A stretch of DNA of 46,854 nucleotides from Actinacidiphila rubida (GTDB lineage Bacteria; Actinomycetota; Actinomycetes; Streptomycetales; Streptomycetaceae). The position numbers and the translations under genes were made by a program. Below are positions 42,661 through 46,854 of this stretch, piece by piece (the stretch's first letter is position 1; each line of letters opens with the position of its first letter). Under the pieces are notes generated by a model. That model saw only the letters and a program-made list of their open reading frames with translations, was not told the DNA's origin and did not search any database. The stretch spans positions 1 to 46,854 of the forward strand of contig NZ_FODD01000051.1 of the NCBI RefSeq assembly GCF_900110255.1. Direction: 5' to 3'.

Positions 42661-43350
42661 ATGCCGGACGGCGGCGGATCGTTGCCCGTACGGCGCAGCA
42701 GCCTGCGCCAGCAGATCGCCGACGCCCTGCGCGACGAGGTCCTCACCGGACGGCTGGAGGCCGGCCGCCACTTCACCGTCAAGGAGATCGCCGAGACCTA
42801 CGGCGTCTCCGCGACCCCGGTGCGCGAGGCCCTCGTCGACCTGACCGCCCAGGGCCTGCTGGAGGTCGAGCAGCACCGTGGCTTCCAGGTCAGGCAGCTC
42901 ACCGCGGACGACTTCCAGTCGATCGTCGAGGCGCGGGTCTTCGTGGTCGAGGCCGCGTTCCGCATGATGGACGAGCAGGGCATGGGCGACGTCCCCGCGG
43001 ACGCGCTGGCGTCCGTGCGGCGCCGCGCGGAGGCCGCGGCCCGCGCAGCGCACGCCGGCGTGCTGGACGTGCTCATCGGCTGCGACCTGCGCTTCTGGCG
43101 CGAACTGACGGCCATCGGCGGCAACCCGCACATCTGCGAGTTCCTCGACCGGCTGCGCGTCCAGACCTGGATCTACACGGTGCCCCACCTGCGGGCCGTA
43201 CCCGACCTGGCCGGGGTGTGCTGGGCCGGCCACGTCGACCTCGTGGACGCCGTGGCCGCCCGCGACACCGGCGCCGCCCGGCAGCTCACCCTCGACTACC
43301 ACGCCCACACCCGCGCGCTCGTCGAGAAACTCGACCCCGCACACCCCTGA
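42661..43350 (+). CDS. GntR family regulator (FadR/FCD type)
   Basis: This 229-residue protein has a GntR winged helix (residues about 10-75: LRQQIADALRDEVLTGRLEAG, then VKEIAETYGVSATPVREALVDL) and an FCD ligand domain, with helices around EARVFVVEAAFRMMDE and the metal-site His residues typical of FCD (CDLRFWRELTAIGGN, WAGHVDLVDAV, DYHAHTRALVEKL). FCD regulators usually sense carboxylic acids. The ATG follows GAGAGGA by nine bases. No obvious metabolic target is adjacent; the next gene is a hypothetical. Confidence 0.9.
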   Translation: MPDGGGSLPVRRSSLRQQIADALRDEVLTGRLEAGRHFTVKEIAETYGVSATPVREALVDLTAQGLLEVEQHRGFQVRQLTADDFQSIVEARVFVVEAAFRMMDEQGMGDVPADALASVRRRAEAAARAAHAGVLDVLIGCDLRFWRELTAIGGNPHICEFLDRLRVQTWIYTVPHLRAVPDLAGVCWAGHVDLVDAVAARDTGAARQLTLDYHAHTRALVEKLDPAHP

Positions 43351-43423
43351 ACCGCCCCGTGTGCCGCTGACGCGACCGGCGCGGGCGAACTACGCTGTAC
43401 GCCCCCGACCGGATGGAGTGTTC

Positions 43424-44077
43424 GTGGCCTGCGACTTGTGGCTGGTGCCGCTCGTGGACGTGCTCTGCCACAGCCCGGAAAACCCCTTCTCCGAGGAACT
43501 CGCCCGTTACGACAAGGCGTTGGGCGAGGCGGGACAGCCGCCCATCCCGGTCTACAGCTACATGCCGGGCCTGTCCGGCGACGTCGCCCCGGTGGCCTGC
43601 TTCGACTACGACGCGCTGCACTTCCTGCGCCGCGCCTACCTGTTGAGCCTGCAGGGACTGGAGGTCACGCCCGTCGACGCGCTCGGCGGCGACTACGAGC
43701 AGCTGCTGGAGATGTTCGAGGGCGCGGCCCAGCGCTCCCACCTCGTCTGGCACTACGACCACGCGGGCGCGTACGTCCCCCTGGACTTCCCGGTGCCCGT
43801 CGTCAACGACGAACTGCTCGAAGGCGGCGGCCCGTTGGGCTCCAGCCACGGCCTGCTGCGGGAGCTGGAGTTCGTGGCGCCCGCCATCGGCATCGACCCG
43901 GCGAACCCGCCGGCCGCCCCCACTCCGCCGGACCGGCACACCACCCTCGAAGAGCCCGCGCTCACCCCCGCGCTCCCCACGGACGGCCCCTTCGCCCGCG
44001 AACACCACGTCTGGCTCGGCCTCCACGCCGCGGCGACGCGGTCCCTGGGCCAGGGCTCGATGATCGTCTTCAGCTAG
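43424..44077 (+). CDS. Conserved hypothetical protein
   Basis: The 217-residue protein begins VACDLWLVPLVDVLCHSPENPF and contains PIPVYSYMPGLSGDVAPVACFDYDALHF and a C-terminal WLGLHAAATRSLGQGSMIVF. I do not recognise a named domain, but the type is familiar as a conserved streptomycete protein. No signal peptide or membrane segment is seen. GTG 43424 has GGAG five bases upstream, and a TACGCT box at 43391 is a possible -10. It is convergent with the SLATT-type gene, leaving a 39-base gap. Confidence 0.72.
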   Translation: MACDLWLVPLVDVLCHSPENPFSEELARYDKALGEAGQPPIPVYSYMPGLSGDVAPVACFDYDALHFLRRAYLLSLQGLEVTPVDALGGDYEQLLEMFEGAAQRSHLVWHYDHAGAYVPLDFPVPVVNDELLEGGGPLGSSHGLLRELEFVAPAIGIDPANPPAAPTPPDRHTTLEEPALTPALPTDGPFAREHHVWLGLHAAATRSLGQGSMIVFS

Positions 44078-44116
44078 TTCCCGCCGTCTCCCGCCGGATC
44101 CCGGAGATCCCGTGGG

Positions 44117-44860
44117 CTACCGCGGGTTCTCCGGGGGACGCTGGCGGGGCATGTTCGGGCGGGTGCTGGGGTGGGCCAGGCGCGGCGCGCTGGTGTCCTG
44201 GCGGGACGGCCACCAGGCGGCGGACTGGGTGCGCAGCGGCGCCGCCGCGGTCTTCGCGCCGAAGTCCACCATCCAGTCCGCCGTCTCCATCCGGACCAGG
44301 TCCGCGACGTCCTCGCAGAAGCGCCGCAGGATCGCCAGGCAGCGGTCCGCGGCCTCCGCCGCCGTCCCCTCGGTCGGCCCCAGCACCTCCCGGACACTCT
44401 CCGCCGCCCAGTCGAAGCGCAGCACCTCCAGCCGCCGGTGCACCGCCTGGGCCGTGGCCACGTCCCGCATCCACCCCGACGTCAGGCCCAGCACCTTGTC
44501 GAAGGCCAGACACACCGCACCGAGCAGCAGCGCGACATAACCCCAGGCCGCGGCCGTGTCCGGCCCGTCCGCCAGCTCGACGAGCGGCAGCAGCGCACCC
44601 GCGGCGACCAGGCAGGCCGCCGCGACCCGCAGCCCCCGGGCGGCCCGGCGCTTGCCCACGCGGTCGCGCAGGTACCACTCGGCGGTGCGCACCGCGCCCT
44701 CTTCCGACCAGCGGTACAGCTCCGTCAGCCGCTCGGCCGGCTCGCCCCAGTCGCCCAGCGGGAACGGCAGCGCCCGCAGGTCCTCGTGCTGGTGGTGCAG
44801 CGCCCGCCGCGGAGGCTCCTCACGAGGGGCCTCTTCGGGGGACTTGTCCTGCTGGCTCAC
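44117..44860 (-). CDS. Two-TM SLATT/DUF4231-type membrane protein
   Basis: This 247-residue protein has a cytoplasmic N-terminus rich in Glu, two close membrane segments (LRVAAACLVAAGALLPLVEL and AAAWGYVALLLGAVCLAFD) and a long amphipathic helical C-terminus (RRLEVLRFDWAAESVREVL). This is the layout of SLATT proteins, predicted two-TM pore-forming effectors of conflict systems, and of the related DUF4231 family, which are also common as housekeeping proteins of unknown role. No SMODS or SLOG gene is nearby. GTG 44860 has GGGAG six bases upstream. It is divergent from purD. Confidence 0.75.
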   Translation of the reverse strand: MSQQDKSPEEAPREEPPRRALHHQHEDLRALPFPLGDWGEPAERLTELYRWSEEGAVRTAEWYLRDRVGKRRAARGLRVAAACLVAAGALLPLVELADGPDTAAAWGYVALLLGAVCLAFDKVLGLTSGWMRDVATAQAVHRRLEVLRFDWAAESVREVLGPTEGTAAEAADRCLAILRRFCEDVADLVRMETADWMVDFGAKTAAAPLRTQSAAWWPSRQDTSAPRLAHPSTRPNMPRQRPPENPR

Positions 44861-45072
44861 TGCGCACTCCCTGGGACGACACACGACCTCACGGGGGCTC
44901 GGCACTCCGGCCCGGTGTGAAGCTCTCTTCTTACCGCCGAACGGCTGAGCCCGTGCGTCCCGTCATCGGAAGACCGCCCGTACGGGCAGCGTGATCAGGT
45001 GGAGGCCGTTCTGCGCGGTCGCTCGAAAGAGTGAGGCGGGCCCCGGCCGCACCGCCCACTACCCTGGTGCGC

Positions 45073-46347
45073 GTGAACGTCCTTGTCATCGGCGGCGGTG
45101 CCCGCGAACACGCCCTGTGCCGCTCTCTGTCCCTCGACCCCGACGTGACGTCGCTGCACTGTGCGCCCGGCAACGCCGGTATCGCCGAGGTCGCAGCGGT
45201 GCATCCCGTCGACATCATGGACGGCGCGGCCGTCGCCGGCCTCGCGGTCGCGCTCGGCGCCGACTTCGTGATCGTCGGCCCCGAGGCGCCGCTGGTCGCC
45301 GGCGTCGCCGACGCGGTCCGCGAACGCGGCATCGACTGCTTCGGGCCGTCCGGCGAGGCCGCGGCACTGGAGGGGTCCAAGGCGTTCGCGAAGGACGTCA
45401 TGGCAGCGGCCGGCGTGCCGACCGCCCGCAGCTACGTCTGCACCACGCCCGAGGAGATCGACACCGCGCTCGACGCGTTCGGCGCGCCGTACGTCGTCAA
45501 GGACGACGGGCTGGCCGCCGGCAAGGGCGTCGTCGTCACGTCCGACGTGGACGAGGCGCGGGCGCACGCCCTGGCCTGCGTCGCCGGCGCGGACGGCTCC
45601 GGTTCCGGGCGGGTCGTCATCGAGGAGTACCTCGACGGCCCCGAGGTGTCGCTGTTCGCGGTGACCGACGGCCGCACGGTCGTGCCGCTGCAGCCCGCGC
45701 AGGACTTCAAGCGCGCCCTGGACGGCGACGAGGGCCCCAACACCGGCGGCATGGGCGCCTACTCGCCGCTGCCGTGGGCCGACCCCGGCCTCGTCGCCGA
45801 GGTCGAGCGGACCGTGCTGCAGCCGACGGTCGACGAGCTGCGGCGCCGCGGCACCCCCTTCGCAGGGCTGCTGTACGCCGGGCTGGCGATCACCTCGCGC
45901 GGAGTGCGGGTGATCGAGTTCAACGCGCGGTTCGGCGACCCCGAGACGCAGGTCGTGCTGGCACGGCTGCGCACCCCGCTGGCCGAGCTGCTGCGCGCCG
46001 CGGCGACGGGACAGCTCGCCGCGTTCCCCGAGCTGCACTGGAGCGACGGCGCGGCGGTGACGGTGGTCATCGCCGCGCACAACTACCCCGGCACGCCGCG
46101 GAGCGGTGACGAGATCACCGGGCTCGACGAGGTCGCGAAGGACGAGCACGCGTACGTGCTGCACGCCGGGACGCGGCGGGAGGACGACGGGCGCGTCGTC
46201 GCGGCCGGCGGCCGCGTCCTGTCCGTGACCGCGACCGGCGACGATCTGGCGGTGGCCCGCGAGCGGGCGTACCACGCGGTGGACCGCGTGGGGCTGGCCG
46301 GTTCCCACCACCGCCGGGACATCGCGGCGGACGCGGCGCGGGCCTGA
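45073..46347 (+). CDS. purD: Phosphoribosylamine-glycine ligase
   Basis: The 424-residue protein is full-length PurD: VNVLVIGGGAREHALC at the start, an ATP-grasp domain with VVKDDGLAAGKGVVV, EEYLDGPEVSLFAV, DFKRALDGDEGPNTGGMGAYSP and IEFNARFGDPETQVVL, and the C-terminal GRVLSVTATGDDL. It catalyses the second step of purine synthesis, joining phosphoribosylamine and glycine. A TACCCT box lies seven bases before GTG 45073, so a leaderless start is likely; GTG 45067 is an alternative. It is the last gene of the window and is followed by a repeat field. Confidence 0.96.
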   Translation: MNVLVIGGGAREHALCRSLSLDPDVTSLHCAPGNAGIAEVAAVHPVDIMDGAAVAGLAVALGADFVIVGPEAPLVAGVADAVRERGIDCFGPSGEAAALEGSKAFAKDVMAAAGVPTARSYVCTTPEEIDTALDAFGAPYVVKDDGLAAGKGVVVTSDVDEARAHALACVAGADGSGSGRVVIEEYLDGPEVSLFAVTDGRTVVPLQPAQDFKRALDGDEGPNTGGMGAYSPLPWADPGLVAEVERTVLQPTVDELRRRGTPFAGLLYAGLAITSRGVRVIEFNARFGDPETQVVLARLRTPLAELLRAAATGQLAAFPELHWSDGAAVTVVIAAHNYPGTPRSGDEITGLDEVAKDEHAYVLHAGTRREDDGRVVAAGGRVLSVTATGDDLAVARERAYHAVDRVGLAGSHHRRDIAADAARA

Positions 46348-46350
46348 GGG

Positions 46351-46481
46351 GTTCGGAATCCGGGGTGCCCCCGGGGCTTGTCGGCCGTCCACCGGCCGGT
46401 GGGTGGTTCGGCTTCCGGGGTGCCCCCGGGGCTTGTCGGCCGTCCACCGGCCGGTGGTGTGTTCGGGCTCCGGGGTGCCCC
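46351..46481 (+). repeat. 55-bp tandem repeat after purD
   Basis: The unit GTTCGG...GTGG occurs at 46351-46405 and 46406-46460, followed by the first 21 bases of a third at 46461. The two full copies differ at only a few positions. Each unit contains small palindromes (CCGGGGTGCCCCCGGGG and CGGCCGTCCACCGGCCG), so the transcript would form several hairpins that may help terminate purD. Confidence 0.85.
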
Positions 46482-46511
46482 GCGCTGCGCGCTGCCGTCT
46501 GCGGGTCTCGT

Positions 46512-46544
46512 CGTGGTTGTTCGCGCAGTTCCTCGCGCCCCTGG
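46512..46544 (+). repeat. Streptomycete intergenic repeat, intact copy
   Basis: The sequence CGTGGTTGTTCGCGCAGTTC followed by CTCGCGCCCCTGG resembles a short repeat I associate with many Streptomyces intergenic regions. The interrupted copy at 12451-12510 shares both ends. Confidence 0.5.
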
Positions 46545-46580
46545 TGTGCGTGCCGTCGGTACGGGGGTCGGGGGCGCTCC

Positions 46581-46666
46581 GGAAGCGTCTCCTCGGAAAT
46601 GTGCATACGGGTTCGTACGCAGTCTTGCCCGGGGGCCGCGCACATTTCTCTGCGGGGAGCACTTCC
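46581..46666 (+). repeat. Hairpin repeat element, diverged copy B
   Basis: This 86-base inverted repeat has the same plan as copy A: GTCTCCTCG on the left and CTCTGCGGGGA on the right, but the stem GAAATGTGC / GCACATTTC replaces AGCTTTGCA / TGCAAAGCT. Both arms changed together, so pairing is kept. Confidence 0.7.
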
Positions 46667-46740
46667 TCCCCACCCCCTCCCGCTGATCCACCGTGCGGCG
46701 GGGGACATGGGACACGGCCAAGCTCTGTCCTCCCGCAGAC

Positions 46741-46854
46741 GGGGACGGGCCGGAGGGGGACGATCCGGGTGTGTCCCCGCAGAGCTTTGCAAGGCCCCGG
46801 CCCACCTCTTCGGAAAAAGCCGCCATGCAAAGCTCGAGGAGACACTCCCGGAGT
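46741..46854 (-). repeat. Hairpin repeat element, inverted copy A' (runs to the window edge)
   Basis: This is the reverse complement of 12542-12655 over all 114 bases, with three substitutions and no gaps that I could find. The element may extend past the end of the window. It lies about 390 bases after purD. Confidence 0.8.

Overview
The window looks like chromosomal DNA of a streptomycete (Streptomyces or a close relative). The base composition is very GC-rich, GTG starts are common, many promoters appear leaderless, and the gene content is typical of the group: a WhiB-like gene closely resembling wblA beside two ArsA-type ATPases and a bifunctional penicillin-binding protein, DUF952 and DUF4177 proteins, a B12-riboswitch cbtB-cbtA operon, and purA and purD set among streptomycete hypothetical proteins.

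Layout. 1-3.2 kb: the end of aspartate kinase, an ECF-type sigma factor translationally coupled to a membrane protein with an exported DUF4232-like domain, and a SURF1 protein. 3.4-9.8 kb: an S9 peptidase, a universal stress protein, a TetR-GNAT pair divergent from a beta-hydroxyacid dehydrogenase with palindromic operators between them, a second GNAT and a DUF952 protein. 10.1-14.6 kb: a GT39-type membrane glycosyltransferase, then a repeat-rich gap with a strikingly symmetrical double operator in front of an ArsR-type regulator and its coupled MFS transporter. 14.8-18.3 kb: a DUF89 protein, convergent with a B12-riboswitch-controlled operon cbtB-cbtA-(2Fe-2S protein). 18.4-24.6 kb: a hypothetical membrane protein, a flavoprotein, a small protein preceded by a 6-codon minicistron, a RibD/DHFR-fold reductase and a large secreted beta-propeller/Ig protein interrupted by a Pro-Thr-Asp minisatellite.

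24.6-26.3 kb holds a zinc-ribbon protein, an SMI1/KNR4 immunity-type protein and a frameshifted fragment, all next to the 3' end of tRNA-Pro(CGG). This looks like accessory DNA. 26.5-34 kb: a metallophosphoesterase, a YqeY protein, a strong bidirectional terminator, a class A PBP, wblA (here broken by one extra G in a G9 run) and two ArsA-like ATPases. 34-38 kb is a compact row DUF4177-RidA-Nudix-MBL-P450 with overlapping starts and stops. 38-46.3 kb: a degenerate diacylglycerol-kinase-like protein divergent from purA, a Ser/Thr kinase with an extracellular sensor, a GntR regulator, a hypothetical protein, a SLATT-like two-TM protein and purD. The last 500 bases are a repeat field. One repeat there is an inverted, nearly identical copy of a 114-bp hairpin element at 12.5 kb, and a third diverged copy keeps the stem by compensatory changes.

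The observations most worth following are the wblA homopolymer frameshift, the hairpin element family, the paired operators at 7.75 and 12.7 kb, the B12-controlled (2Fe-2S) protein, and the tRNA-linked immunity island with a decayed partner gene. All calls rest on reading the sequence and on family knowledge; no database search was run.
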